A stretch of 64,000 nt of DNA from Eubacteriaceae bacterium Marseille-Q4139 (GCA_018223415.1 JAGTTQ010000001.1:800153-864152), one strand, 5' to 3'. Positions 23,733-32,819 are shown, counted from the stretch's first letter. Translations and numbers: made by a program. Notes: a model not told the origin generated them from the letters alone.

Positions 23733-24616
23733 GCATTTTTCGTGTACAGGTACACGCCCGCCAGGACAATGATGCCGCCTGCAAGCTGGAGCATGCCGGG
23801 CATCTCCGCAAAAATCACAAATGCCGCTGCCGCCGCAAACACCGGCTCCGCAAGCTTCACCGTGCTCACATAAGTCGGGGACAGGTATTTGAGGCTCCAG
23901 CTGAAGATGCTGTGGCCGAGGAGCGTACAGAAAACGGCCAGACAGAGGCTCATGAGCCAGTCCATCGGCCCGTAGCCAAGCACTGGCGTCCCGGTGAGGA
24001 TGTCGATGACAAGCAGTGTGAAAAAGCTGGCCCAGTAGAGGACGTATGTATAGACCGTCGTGCTCATATGCCCCCGCTGCCTGACGCCGATTAACGTATA
24101 GAGGGCAGAAAACCCGGCGGCCGCCAGCGCCATCAGATCTCCGGCCAGGGCATGTTCCCCGGCACTCCCGCCGCCGTCCGCCATGGCGATGACGACGCTC
24201 CCGAAGACAGCCACGGCGATGGCAGCCGTCTCGATGCCCCGGATCCTGCGGCCAAAAAAGATCAGATAACCGAAGGCCGCAAACACCACCTCCGTACAGA
24301 CTAACACCGTGGAGCTGGCAACCGACGTGAGCCGCAGAGACTCGAACCAGACGAAAAAATGCAGCGCCAGAAAGACGCCGGCCAGGGCGCACCAGCCTAG
24401 CTCTCCCGCTTTTAAGGACAAAAGTTCCCGCCTGTGCCTTAAAAAGACAGCAGGCGTCAGAAGAAGGACTGTCCAGCCGAGCCGGTAGGTGGCCGTGACG
24501 CAGCTCGGCGCCGTCATGAATTTAAAAAAGATGGAAGACATGGAGGCGCAGAACACGCCTGCCGCAAGAATAAACTTCGCAGACTGGTTCATGCCTCTTT
24601 CTGAATGCTGTTCCAT
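23729..24616 (-). CDS. EamA-family (DMT superfamily) permease
   Basis: This protein of 295 residues has ten predicted membrane helices arranged as two EamA repeats. The first covers about 10-140, with FVWFESLRLTSVASSTVLV. The second covers about 155-295, with SIFSWSLKYLSPTYVSTVKL. Such proteins export or import metabolites such as amino acids or nucleosides, and the substrate cannot be inferred. The start at 24616 has AAAGGAAACC upstream. A longer ORF to 24697 would run into the next gene. The gene is 78 bp downstream of ytvI and may be read from the same transcript. Confidence 0.85.
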   Translation of the reverse strand: MEQHSERGMNQSAKFILAAGVFCASMSSIFFKFMTAPSCVTATYRLGWTVLLLTPAVFLRHRRELLSLKAGELGWCALAGVFLALHFFVWFESLRLTSVASSTVLVCTEVVFAAFGYLIFFGRRIRGIETAAIAVAVFGSVVIAMADGGGSAGEHALAGDLMALAAAGFSALYTLIGVRQRGHMSTTVYTYVLYWASFFTLLVIDILTGTPVLGYGPMDWLMSLCLAVFCTLLGHSIFSWSLKYLSPTYVSTVKLAEPVFAAAAAFVIFAEMPGMLQLAGGIIVLAGVYLYTKNA

Positions 24617-24693
24617 GGTTTCCTTTCCGCCGCCGGAAAACTCCGGCGCTTTTCTTTGGTTTTTCTCCATTTTAAGTTTCCCAAAACGCCGTG

Positions 24694-25761
24694 TCAATCT
24701 TTTTCCCAGTATAGATCCACCAGATCCTCAATGAGAATGTAGCCGATGGGCCCCAAAAGAAAGCCTACGAGGCCGAAAAGCTTAAGCCCCACATACATGG
24801 ATGCCAGCGTTTCAAGGGCCGAAAGCCCCACCTTCCCGCCCATGATTTTTGCCTCCAAAAACTGCCGGAGCAGGTAACAGACCGCGTAAAGCACGAGAAG
24901 CACAGTCCCCTGCCACCATGCTTTTTCTGCAAACAGCACAATTCCCCAGGGAATCAGCACGGCGCCGGCGCCAAGAACCGGAAGCGCGTCCACAAGCCCA
25001 ATGCCGATGCCGAACAAAATCGCATAAGGGCTGCCGATCAGAAACAGCGCCAGAATGCAGAGAATGGACGTCAGCACCAAAATGATGAACTGCGTTTTCA
25101 GCCATGCATTGCCCACCGTCACAAGCCGCCGCCCCATCAGCGAAAACTCCCGATGGAAGGTGGAGCGGCTCTTTTTCTCCCTCAGATCGTCCATCTCCTG
25201 AAGGCAGAGCAGGGCCGCCACAAAAAAGATCACAAGAAAGACCAGGGCTTCCGCCGCCTTCTTTAAAATCGCCATGGAGTTCGTCATGAGAAGCGGCATT
25301 GTGGACTGCCTGGCCGCCTCCTTTAAACTCCCGACCATGTCCCCGGCAAAGCCCACAAGGCGGCCTTCCTTCAGGCCAAGAGCCTCCTCCGCCCGAAGAC
25401 AGATGCCCGTGAGCCACTCATCCAGCCAGAGAAGCCAGTCCGGGAACCGCTCAAAGAACAGACGCATTTCAGAAAAGAGCTGTTTTCCGCCGAGATAAAG
25501 CCCCCAGAACAAAAGCGCCGAAAAAAGCAAAAGCTCGGCCCCGCCGATGAGCCAGACTGGGAGCCGGCGCTCTTTTCCAAGGAACCGGAAACAGAAACGC
25601 GTCTCGATGAACCGCACCGACGGCCGCATCCACAAAGCCGCCGCATAAGCCAGCAAAAAGGGAATTACGAGGGGCAGGAGGTATCGGAACCCTCCGTAGA
25701 CCGCGCCCGTAATTCCCATTATCAATAAAATTTTCTTCAGTTTTTTGACTGGTTTCACCAT
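24694..25761 (-). CDS. ytvI: AI-2E family permease, YtvI-like sporulation membrane protein
   Basis: This 355-residue membrane protein belongs to the AI-2E transporter (PerM/YtvI) family. It has paired N-terminal helices, a long soluble helical stretch (about 90-150), then a cluster of helices with the family signature LVDALPVLGAGAVLIPWG. Its size and sequence style fit YtvI, which is expressed in the mother cell during sporulation in Bacilli and Clostridia. The role in transport is unproven. The start at 25761 follows AGGTGAGTCC. The symbol is tentative, because YtvI and other AI-2E members are hard to separate by eye. Confidence 0.75.
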   Translation of the reverse strand: MVKPVKKLKKILLIMGITGAVYGGFRYLLPLVIPFLLAYAAALWMRPSVRFIETRFCFRFLGKERRLPVWLIGGAELLLFSALLFWGLYLGGKQLFSEMRLFFERFPDWLLWLDEWLTGICLRAEEALGLKEGRLVGFAGDMVGSLKEAARQSTMPLLMTNSMAILKKAAEALVFLVIFFVAALLCLQEMDDLREKKSRSTFHREFSLMGRRLVTVGNAWLKTQFIILVLTSILCILALFLIGSPYAILFGIGIGLVDALPVLGAGAVLIPWGIVLFAEKAWWQGTVLLVLYAVCYLLRQFLEAKIMGGKVGLSALETLASMYVGLKLFGLVGFLLGPIGYILIEDLVDLYWEKD

Positions 25762-25827
25762 GGACTCACCTGTTTTTTGATTTGTACTTCCTTTGTACAA
25801 ACCTTAGTATGAGCCGATCCGGCAGGT

Positions 25828-26526
25828 TTATTCGCCGTGGAAAAATTTTTCAAAGGCGCCGCCGGAAGGCGTCATGGAAAATTCCATCTCCTTTCCCGTC
25901 TTTGGGTGAGGGAAGGAAAGCTTCGACGCGCAGAGGGCAAGCGGAGTGCCCACCGGAAAATCCCTTTCCGGCCCGCCGTACTTTCTGTCCCCGTAAATCG
26001 GAAGGCCGTGGGACGATAACTGCACCCGGATCTGGTGGTGCCGCCCCGTCATCAGCCGGATCTCAAGAAGACTCAAAATCTGTCCGGCTTCCTCCCTCGT
26101 ATCCACGAGCCGGTAGGACAGCTCGGCCCGTTTTCCACCGGTTTTCCCCTTATCCACAACATGTGAATAATTTCCATCCACCGTTTTTTCCAGGTAATCC
26201 ACAAAGTTATCCACAGTATTCACAGGTTTTCCACATACGACAGCCGTATATGTTTTCTTCATTTTTCCGTTTTGAAGGGCGTTGCTCAGCCTGGCTGCGG
26301 CATTTTTCGTCCTTCCGTAGACCATGATGCCGGAAACCGGCTTGTCCAGCCTGTGGATAACTCCGATATACGGCTCTTTCCCCGGTGTGCATAACTTGTT
26401 TACAACAAGGTACCGCTTCAGGCGGCTCACCATGTCCGGCTCGAACCGCCTGGCGGCCTGGGATTCGATGCCCGCCGGCTTGACGGCCACGAGAATATCA
26501 CTGTCTGCATATAAAATTTCTTCCAT
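25828..26526 (-). CDS. RluA-family RNA pseudouridine synthase
   Basis: This 232-residue enzyme should isomerise uridine to pseudouridine in rRNA or tRNA. The catalytic aspartate is in HRLDKPVSGIMVYGRTKNAA (motif II). The motif GRHHQIRVQLSSHGLPIYGD and the C-terminal KLSFPHPKTGKEMEF match RluA/RluD relatives. The S4 domain is absent, as in RluA/YjbO-type members. The start at 26526 has AAAGGAGGAACTC. It lies upstream of ytvI on the same strand and divergent from the hemolysin III gene. The exact modified position cannot be predicted. Confidence 0.88.
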   Translation of the reverse strand: MEEILYADSDILVAVKPAGIESQAARRFEPDMVSRLKRYLVVNKLCTPGKEPYIGVIHRLDKPVSGIMVYGRTKNAAARLSNALQNGKMKKTYTAVVCGKPVNTVDNFVDYLEKTVDGNYSHVVDKGKTGGKRAELSYRLVDTREEAGQILSLLEIRLMTGRHHQIRVQLSSHGLPIYGDRKYGGPERDFPVGTPLALCASKLSFPHPKTGKEMEFSMTPSGGAFEKFFHGE

Positions 26527-26557
26527 GAGTTCCTCCTTTGTCTTCCCGGAAAAACGC

Positions 26558-26586
26558 TTGCATATTTTTCTTCAAAGTGGTATAGT
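26558..26586 (+). promoter_or_regulatory. Promoter of the hemolysin III family gene
   Basis: TTGCAT (26558-26563), a 17-bp spacer and TATAGT (26581-26586) face right. An inverted repeat ATAGTTTTTAAAACTA sits at about 26602-26617. Confidence 0.55.
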
Positions 26587-26661
26587 ATATAAAAACAATA
26601 CATATAGTTTTTAAAACTACATGTCGCAGTAATAAACATCTCAAGAATGGAGGGAGTGTCT

Positions 26662-27315
26662 ATGAAACTGAAAATCAAAGATCCCGGCAGCGCGCTCACT
26701 CATTTTATCGCCATGATTTCTGCCATCATCGCAACGGCGCCCCTGCTTTTAAGAGCCGCAGACGCGCCAGGGCATCTCCATGTGGCGGCCCTCGCTGTTT
26801 TTATCGTCAGCATGATCCTGCTTTACGCGGCCAGCACGGCTTACCATACCTTCGATATTTCCGAAAAGGTCAACAAGCTCTTAAAAAAGATTGACCACAT
26901 GATGATCTTTGTCCTGATCGCGGGCACCTACACGCCGGTCTGCCTGATTGTCCTCGGAAACCAGGCCGGGTACCGGCTTCTGGCCCTTGTCTGGGGCATT
27001 GCCGTCTCCGGCATCATCATCAATGCCCTGTGGATCAACTGCCCAAAGTGGTTTTCCTCGCTCATCTACATCGCTATGGGCTGGGTCTGCATCACGGCAA
27101 TCAGCGAGATCGTCTCCGCCCTGCCTGCGGCGGCCTTCGGATGGCTCCTCGCCGGCGGCATCATTTACACCATCGGCGGCATTATCTATGCGTTAAAGCT
27201 TCCGATCTTCAACGCAAAGCACAGGTTTTTCGGCTCCCATGAGATTTTCCATCTGTTCGTCATGGGCGGGAGCTTCTGCCATTATGTGATGATGTTCGGG
27301 TTTGTGGCCGCATAG
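26662..27315 (+). CDS. Hemolysin III family (PAQR-like) membrane protein
   Basis: This 217-residue protein has seven predicted membrane helices. It has the conserved PAQR/HlyIII histidine and serine pattern: SALTHFIAM in helix 1, STAYHTF after helix 2, and a C-terminal GSHEIFHLFVMGGSFCHYVMM. The family was named for hemolysin III of Bacillus cereus. Most members are thought to be zinc-dependent membrane hydrolases or receptors, so hemolysis should not be assumed. The start at 26662 follows GGAGGGAG. It is monocistronic, with its own promoter. Confidence 0.88.
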   Translation: MKLKIKDPGSALTHFIAMISAIIATAPLLLRAADAPGHLHVAALAVFIVSMILLYAASTAYHTFDISEKVNKLLKKIDHMMIFVLIAGTYTPVCLIVLGNQAGYRLLALVWGIAVSGIIINALWINCPKWFSSLIYIAMGWVCITAISEIVSALPAAAFGWLLAGGIIYTIGGIIYALKLPIFNAKHRFFGSHEIFHLFVMGGSFCHYVMMFGFVAA

Positions 27316-27540
27316 ATCCGGATTATGTAAACGGTAACGGCACGTGTTTCGGATACCATTACCGTCCCGGGAGACCATGGATTCCCGGATCTATATAAAG
27401 CATCGGCCGGATGCGGACTTTCGTTTTGCTGACCGGCTTATACTCTATTATATGGTATTCTCCCCGATTTGCAACCTGGCATCCGGCCATATTTTTCCAA
27501 ATAGGAAATAGGCCGGCGCCAGGTTTTTCTTTTGCAGCGC

Positions 27541-27588
27541 AAAAATCTCCGGGAGCCTGTGGGATTTCGCAGGTTCCCGGAGATTTTT
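27541..27588. terminator. Bidirectional terminator
   Basis: AAAAATCTCCGGGAGCCTG (27541-27559) pairs with CAGGTTCCCGGAGATTTTT (27570-27588). The right arm touches the stop codon of the SPOCS/LysM gene. The rest of the 27316-27540 gap holds a weaker inverted repeat (GGTAACGG..CCATTACC) and nothing else clear. Confidence 0.8.
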
Positions 27589-29149
27589 ATGGCTGTTCCC
27601 GGATTTCTTTGATTAAAATCAACTTATCTCCCGGATGGATCAGGCTGTCGGTCAGGTCATTGGCGGCCATGATCGCGTCTACGCTTGTGTGGAATTTCCT
27701 GGCAATCTTCCAGAGGGAGTCGCCGGGCTGCACGATGTAGCCGACGATGCCCGGCATTTTTTTAAGCTTTTCCATGTCTAACGGCTCTTCCCGGACGCCT
27801 AAAATCACCTGGGCGCAGACCGGCTGGAGGACAAGGGTGTCAATGACGACGGAGGCCTTGATTTCCACGCTGTCGCCGCCAAGCATGACGGCCGTAAGCT
27901 GTTCTAAGCCGGGTTCCAGCTGGTAGATGCTGTCTTCGGTGATGCCCGGCACCTCGGCCATGGCGTGAAACGGCACCATGGTTACGGAGGCGCCCACCGG
28001 CGAGCTGTCGTCGGCCGTCAGGTAGAGAAGGCGCACTTCCAGGACGCCGTCGATATGGATGCCGCCGTCATGAATCTGTACGTCGTCAATTTTCACATCG
28101 CCGTCGCTGTGGCAGATCTGCAAAATCCGCTGGCCGTTTTCCAGGCTCACCTTCTCCTGGATCCTGTTTTTTAACGTATTCCTGGCGGCGATCTGGTCGA
28201 AGCAGGCCTCGCCGGTCTCCGGCACCACCTCTCTGTCGAGGGCATAGAGATCGTTTAAAATCTCCGCCTGTTCTTCCTCGTAAAGCCGGATGTCAAGCTC
28301 CATGACGGCGTCCACGGAAATTTCCCGCATTTCCCCGTCGGCGTCGGGATTCACTTCCATGTCTTTATGTATGAGCCGCACGGTGATAAACGGGATCATC
28401 CCCTCCACGGACTCCTCTAACTCCACTTCTCCGGAAAACGGGATGGTCTCCTCTAAGCACTGAATCTGGGCCTGGGCGCCTTCGCCGGCGTAGATGGCGA
28501 ATACCATTAACTCCCCGTCGATATGGATTTTCCCGTCTAACGGCTTCGTGTTCACGCCCCGCAGGCGGAGATCCTGCCAGAGCAGCGTGTCGATGTCCGG
28601 CTTGTTTCCCGAAAGCGTCAGCACTTCTTTCACGCGGAAGGTGTCCTTCCGCCTCACGGCAATGGCCGCCACCGTGATGGTTTTCTTTAAAATTTCCACA
28701 TTCCCGTCGAATTCCGCATCCACGGCCGCTTCGGCGTCGTAGAGCGTCTCCGCCTGGATTTTCAGGGTCACAAGAGCCTTGACGCTTAATTTTCTCGAGT
28801 TGATCAGGCCGATGTTTAAGTCGTCCAATTCCCATCCGGCCTGGAGAAAGTCCTGCTCCTTAAGCCCCGGCACATTGACATTTTCCTCAAAGGGAAGTGT
28901 CCCGGCCAAGGTCATGAGGCCGCCGTCCGGCTTCCGGTAGAGAACGCGGAAATTCAGCTTTCCCCTGACGGCCACCTTCTCGCCGAGATTTTTTGCTGAT
29001 TCTATCTGAATTTCGCCGCTGTCCAAAATCAGCTCCTCCACATCGTCCATGGAATCCGGCACGTTGAAATCGTCGTCCAGGGTGATCTGGGACGTGACAT
29101 TCCCGCGCCGCCTGTTCATATGGATATGCTTTTTCACAAGTTCCATCAT
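27587..29149 (-). CDS. SPOCS (DUF3794) and LysM domain protein, spore-associated
   Basis: This protein of 520 residues has no signal peptide. It contains several SPOCS/DUF3794-type beta modules, seen as recurring KVAVRGKLNFRVLY and IHIDGVLEVRLLYL strands. It ends in a C-terminal LysM domain (VGYIVQPGDSLWKIARKF...LIHPGDKLILI, about 470-517). In Clostridia this architecture is linked to sporulation and to spore coat or cortex localisation, as in SpoVID/SafA-like proteins. I place the start at the ATG at 29149 (GGTGG 8 nt upstream); a second ATG follows at once. It is the last gene before a strong terminator. Confidence 0.85.
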   Translation of the reverse strand: MMELVKKHIHMNRRRGNVTSQITLDDDFNVPDSMDDVEELILDSGEIQIESAKNLGEKVAVRGKLNFRVLYRKPDGGLMTLAGTLPFEENVNVPGLKEQDFLQAGWELDDLNIGLINSRKLSVKALVTLKIQAETLYDAEAAVDAEFDGNVEILKKTITVAAIAVRRKDTFRVKEVLTLSGNKPDIDTLLWQDLRLRGVNTKPLDGKIHIDGELMVFAIYAGEGAQAQIQCLEETIPFSGEVELEESVEGMIPFITVRLIHKDMEVNPDADGEMREISVDAVMELDIRLYEEEQAEILNDLYALDREVVPETGEACFDQIAARNTLKNRIQEKVSLENGQRILQICHSDGDVKIDDVQIHDGGIHIDGVLEVRLLYLTADDSSPVGASVTMVPFHAMAEVPGITEDSIYQLEPGLEQLTAVMLGGDSVEIKASVVIDTLVLQPVCAQVILGVREEPLDMEKLKKMPGIVGYIVQPGDSLWKIARKFHTSVDAIMAANDLTDSLIHPGDKLILIKEIREQP

Positions 29150-29300
29150 AAAAAACGCCACCAAACCTTTCCAAAGCTGCTGCTTTTACGAAAGTTTATG
29201 ACGGCGTCCTTTTAAATATGACGGGCATGGCATTTTGTCCTGATTCTTTAGGGCCTCCTCGGGCAGGCACGCCATCGGTCTCCCGGTTTTATCCGGTTTC

Positions 29301-30149
29301 CTAGTATTCCTCCAGGAAATTGTGGCGCTCCCCGTGCTTTACATAGCCGATGCAGGCGTCCAGATTGACGTTTTCCACGCTTTTAAAGATGTTGGTCTCG
29401 ATGTACGGATTGGTCTTCCGGAAGCCGGCGATTAACTTTTTCATCTCCTGGCGCTTGGATTTTTCCTCTTCGTTTTCCCTGGCGGCCGCCTCGGTGAACC
29501 GGCAGGCGCACTGGAGGAACCGCAGATGGTTGTAGTCCTTCCAGGCCAGGATGTCGGCCTCCTTCACGAGATACAGCGGGCGGATTAACTCCATGCCCTC
29601 GAAATTCGTGCTGTGGAGCTTTGGCATCATGGTGTTGACCTGGGCGCCGTAGAGCATGCTCATGAGAATCGTCTCGATGACATCGTCAAAATGATGGCCC
29701 AGGGCGATCTTGTTGCAGCCGAGCTTTTTCGCATTGGAATACAGGTAGCCGCGGCGCATCCTGGCACAGAGATAGCATGGTGAATCGTCCACATCCACCA
29801 CCACGTCGAAGATTTCCGACTGGAAAATATGGATTGGGATTCCCAGGGTTTTTGCGTTTTCCTCGATCAGCGCCCTGTTTTCCGGCGCATAGCCGGGATC
29901 CATCACAAGGAATTTTAAGCCGAATTCCATTTTCCCGTGGCGCAGGATCTCCTGCATGCATTTTGCAAGCAGCATCGAGTCCTTTCCGCCGGAAATGCAG
30001 ACAGCAATGTTGTCGCCTTCCTTTATCATGTCATAATCGTTGAGCGCCCGCACGAACGGCCGCCAGATTTCCTTCCGGAACCGCTTGATGATGCTGCGCT
30101 CGATGTCCCTTGTCCTCTGAAGGGCGTCTTCTCTTCCTGAAGCTTCCAT
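29301..30149 (-). CDS. TtcA-like tRNA 2-thiolation enzyme (PP-loop ATPase)
   Basis: This 282-residue cytosolic enzyme belongs to the TtcA/TtuA class. The PP-loop ATP pyrophosphatase motif is SGGKDSMLLAKCMQEI (about 54-69). The iron-sulfur-binding cysteines are in CYLCARMRRG. A GHHFDDVIETILMSMLYG motif and a third cysteine (CACRF) follow. TtcA thiolates cytidine 32 of tRNAs, and Clostridial relatives may modify other positions. The start at 30149 follows AAAGGAGATTAC. The 151-bp gap to the SPOCS gene shows nothing clear. Confidence 0.87.
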   Translation of the reverse strand: MEASGREDALQRTRDIERSIIKRFRKEIWRPFVRALNDYDMIKEGDNIAVCISGGKDSMLLAKCMQEILRHGKMEFGLKFLVMDPGYAPENRALIEENAKTLGIPIHIFQSEIFDVVVDVDDSPCYLCARMRRGYLYSNAKKLGCNKIALGHHFDDVIETILMSMLYGAQVNTMMPKLHSTNFEGMELIRPLYLVKEADILAWKDYNHLRFLQCACRFTEAAARENEEEKSKRQEMKKLIAGFRKTNPYIETNIFKSVENVNLDACIGYVKHGERHNFLEEY

Positions 30150-30286
30150 GTAATCTCCTTTGCTCTCCTGCCGGTATGGCACCGCCGGGCTGTCCCGGTT
30201 AAGCCAGAAAACAGCCCGGCGGCTTTTCCTTCCTTTAAGCTTTCGCTATTCTACCAGAAAACCTGGCGCAAGTAAATACCTGTTTT

Positions 30287-30742
30287 TTACCGGAACACCA
30301 CCGGCTCTTCCATGAACTGCGTCTTTACCACGAGTACCGGGTAGGACATGTCCGCGCCGGAGGCCTCGTCTTTTTCCGGCCCGATGAGCTCTGTCCGGAT
30401 CACGATGGAATTTTCCGTCACATACAGCTCTTTCACGGCAACGCTGAAGCCGCCGCCTTTCTGCGGCCCTTCGCCAACTACGATGTACATGTCGCTTCCG
30501 TCGGCGTATGTAAGCTTGAACGGTTTTTCCCGCTTCTGGGCGATGATGTCGGCAAGCTCTGCCGGAATTTCATTTTCGCCGATTACCGTAAAATCCAGAT
30601 CGCGGATTTTTTCGTCTGCATTGTTCTCCGACCGGCAGCCGGTAAAGCCGATGCAGACGGCCGCCAGGATCGCCACAATGCCAAAGGCCGCTGTCGCCCT
30701 TCTTCCCGGCTTTTTCCATTTTAAGTTCCACTTTCCAAACAT
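30287..30742 (-). CDS. PrcB-like lipoprotein
   Basis: This 151-residue lipoprotein has a basic N-terminus, a hydrophobic segment and a lipobox-like IGFTGCRS (cysteine at about residue 36). The rest matches the C-terminal domain of PrcB, described as a protease-complex component. It has the typical YIVVGEGPQKGGGFSVAVKE followed by VVVKTQF-like VLVVKTQFM. The ATG lies only 6 nt after a terminator-like hairpin whose right arm contains the only Shine-Dalgarno-like GGGAG, so translation may depend on that hairpin melting. Its protease partner is not in the neighbourhood. Confidence 0.75.
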   Translation of the reverse strand: MFGKWNLKWKKPGRRATAAFGIVAILAAVCIGFTGCRSENNADEKIRDLDFTVIGENEIPAELADIIAQKREKPFKLTYADGSDMYIVVGEGPQKGGGFSVAVKELYVTENSIVIRTELIGPEKDEASGADMSYPVLVVKTQFMEEPVVFR

Positions 30743-30794
30743 AAAAATAAAAGGCTCCCAATTTTACTTGCTACATTTTATTGGGAAACCTTTT
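30743..30794 (-). terminator. Terminator/attenuator-like hairpin before the PrcB-like gene
   Basis: On the minus strand AAAAGGTTTCCCAAT pairs with ATTGGGAGCCTTTT, followed by ATTTTTATG, where ATG is the next start codon. It could end the HicB transcript and also control the PrcB-like gene. Confidence 0.6.
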
Positions 30795-30844
30795 ATTTTA
30801 TTCCGGTGAGTGGCGGGGCAGGCCGGCACGCCTGTCTGGTTCGC

Positions 30845-31123
30845 CTAGTCGTTATCCGGCAAAAGCTTGATGGTTACGAGGATCCGCCTTATAAACTGCC
30901 CTTCCTCTAAATGGATGTCGTCTTCATGGCTGGCAAAGGGAAGGTCGCACTCTTCCTCCTCCAGCTCCACCATAATCCAGTTATAGGCCGCCTCCCTGGC
31001 GTTTTCGATGGCGTCCTCCAGATCCGGCCCGTCCACCTCGCAGCATTCCAGATCCGGGAAAGCGGCGTGGTAGCCTTTGTCGTCTTTGTGCGGGGTGAAG
31101 ACCGCAGGGTATATGAATGTCAT
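30845..31123 (-). CDS. HicB-like antitoxin-family protein
   Basis: This small 92-residue protein has the partial RNase-H-like HicB fold: YPAVFTPHKDDKGYHAAFPDLECCEVDGPDLEDAIENAREA is split here by turns into the beta-beta-beta-alpha core. There is no DNA-binding tail, and no HicA (dsRBD-like mRNA interferase) gene lies on either side. It may be an orphan antitoxin or a HicB-fold regulator. The start at 31123 follows AAGGAGC. It lies downstream of spoIIID but is separated from it by a strong terminator. Confidence 0.78.
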   Translation of the reverse strand: MTFIYPAVFTPHKDDKGYHAAFPDLECCEVDGPDLEDAIENAREAAYNWIMVELEEEECDLPFASHEDDIHLEEGQFIRRILVTIKLLPDND

Positions 31124-31209
31124 GGTAAAAGCTCCTTGTCTGTTTTGTTTTTCTTCTTATTATAGTGGGGGGAGGGGGATCTGTCAAATGGGAGATGTAT
31201 CGGGGCGGG

Positions 31210-31278
31210 ATTTGAAAAATCCGCCGTCCCGGCCTGCAAACACTCTTGCGGCCCATGAAGGGAACGGCGGATTTTTGT
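31210..31278 (-). terminator. Terminator after spoIIID
   Basis: AAAAATCCGCCGT (31215-31227) pairs with ACGGCGGATTTTT (31264-31276), enclosing a second small hairpin (GGCCTGCAA..TTGCGGCC). The right arm abuts the spoIIID stop. Confidence 0.78.
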
Positions 31279-31554
31279 TTACGGTTTTGTTGTGCTGCAT
31301 GCCTGGAGCTGGTGCTGGTACTTCTCCTTCGTCGCCAGGCCGCCGCGGATATGGCGCTCGGCCTTGTTGATGTCCAAAACGACGCGGGCCTCGGCGGCGA
31401 GGGTCGGGTTGATGTGGATGAGGCGGTCGGTGACGTCCTTATGTACCGTACTCTTAGATATCCCAAACTTCTTCGCCGTCTGCCGCACCGTCGCATTCTC
31501 ATCAATAATATAATTGGCAATCTGGATTGCCCGCTCTTCGATATATTCTTTCAT
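31279..31554 (-). CDS. spoIIID: Stage III sporulation transcriptional regulator SpoIIID
   Basis: This 91-residue DNA-binding protein acts in the mother cell to switch the sigma-E regulon. The near-invariant family sequence is present, with the helix-turn-helix TAKKFGISKSTVHKDVTDRL preceded by IADYII-like IANYIIDENATVRQ. The C-terminal basic helix (NKAERHIRGGLATKEKY) is also typical. It stands alone, with a strong terminator. Its presence is the clearest evidence that the organism forms endospores. Confidence 0.96.
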   Translation of the reverse strand: MKEYIEERAIQIANYIIDENATVRQTAKKFGISKSTVHKDVTDRLIHINPTLAAEARVVLDINKAERHIRGGLATKEKYQHQLQACSTTKP

Positions 31555-31704
31555 GGGTCATCCCTGAAATCGTTTTTTACATCATATTAGCAGGTACGGC
31601 AAATTATGCAGGCCTTTCCCGTTTTTTGGAAGCCGCCGCTTCACCCAAAAATCATAAGAAAAGCTAAAGATCCGTATAAATTTTTCTAATGATCCGCCAA
31701 TCGT

Positions 31705-31733
31705 TTGTAAGATTTTCTAAAAACTGCTATAAT
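31705..31733 (+). promoter_or_regulatory. Promoter of the LysR-type regulator gene
   Basis: TTGTAA (31705-31710), a 17-bp spacer and TATAAT (31728-31733) face right, 42 bp before the start at 31776. Confidence 0.65.
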
Positions 31734-31775
31734 ATAGAAAAACTTCTACATCAGCACAGAAAACGGAGGGGAACT

Positions 31776-32702
31776 ATGGATTTGCGGGAACAGAAATATG
31801 TATGCACCCTGGCGGAATGCGGCAGCCTGACAAAGGCGGCGGAACGGCTCTTCATCTCTCAGCCGGCCTTAAGCATCTACATCACAAACCTGGAGAAAAA
31901 TCTCGGCCTCCCCCTGTTTGAGCGGAAGGGGAAACGGTTCGTGCTGACCTTTGCCGGGGAATGCTATGTGAAAAAGGCCGCCCAGATGTTAAAGCTGGAA
32001 CAGGAATTCAACAGCGAAATCTACGACATCGCCTGCAAAACTGCCGGCCGCCTGCGGCTCGGCATCTCCCAGCGCCGCGGTTCCTGGTTTCTCCCGCCTG
32101 TCATTGCCGAGTACGAGGAAAAATGGCCCCAGGTGGACCTGGTGATCCGCGAGGGGAACCTGACGGTCATCAACGAGATGCTGAAAAAAGGCGAGCTGGA
32201 CATGATTATTCTCAATAAAAGCGACGTGACCGGGAATATGGAGACGGAAATCCTGTTTGAGGAAGAATTCCTGATGGCCGTCCCTGTCCGCCATCCCATC
32301 AACGAGATGGCCGAGTACGTCCCCGGAGAAAAATACCGCAAGCTGAGCCCGGAACACCTAAACGGCCAGACGCTGATCCTGCACACGCCCATGCAGAGCA
32401 GCCGCCATGTGGAAGACGTTATTTTAAAACGCCACCATGTGACGCCGGGACGCATCCGCATCTTCCGCAGCATGGAAACTGCTCTCCAGATGGCGGCCGA
32501 AGGCCTCGGCATCAGCTTCATCCGCGAAGGCTACGCCGTCAACCTCAAATATAAAAAGCCTGTCAATTTTTACATCATGGATACGGAAAACCACAAAAGA
32601 GCCGTTGTCGCGGCCTACAAAAAGGGCATGGAGCTGCCCGATTACATGCAGGGCATGGTGGACATTTTAAAAAGCCACGGCGAGCGTTTCCTGACAGCTT
32701 AA
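31776..32702 (+). CDS. LysR-family transcriptional regulator
   Basis: This 308-residue regulator has an N-terminal winged helix (LAECGSLTKAAERLFISQPAL) and a C-terminal periplasmic-binding-like effector domain (about 90-300). The start at 31776 has GGAGGGG. It lies just upstream of, and in the same direction as, the M20 peptidase and YfcC transporter genes, so these are the likely targets. The effector may be a peptide or an acylated amino acid, which is inference. The 117-bp gap to the next gene holds a weak promoter candidate and AT-rich sequence suited to LysR binding. Confidence 0.9.
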   Translation: MDLREQKYVCTLAECGSLTKAAERLFISQPALSIYITNLEKNLGLPLFERKGKRFVLTFAGECYVKKAAQMLKLEQEFNSEIYDIACKTAGRLRLGISQRRGSWFLPPVIAEYEEKWPQVDLVIREGNLTVINEMLKKGELDMIILNKSDVTGNMETEILFEEEFLMAVPVRHPINEMAEYVPGEKYRKLSPEHLNGQTLILHTPMQSSRHVEDVILKRHHVTPGRIRIFRSMETALQMAAEGLGISFIREGYAVNLKYKKPVNFYIMDTENHKRAVVAAYKKGMELPDYMQGMVDILKSHGERFLTA

Positions 32703-32819
32703 CGGCTTCATGCAAACCTTCCATAAAAAACCTAAAACCATAAATTAAATTTTACATATTGTACAAGCACCGCCGTCTTCTGGTATAGTTGCCCTATCAA
32801 CGAACGGAGGTGCTTTTTT

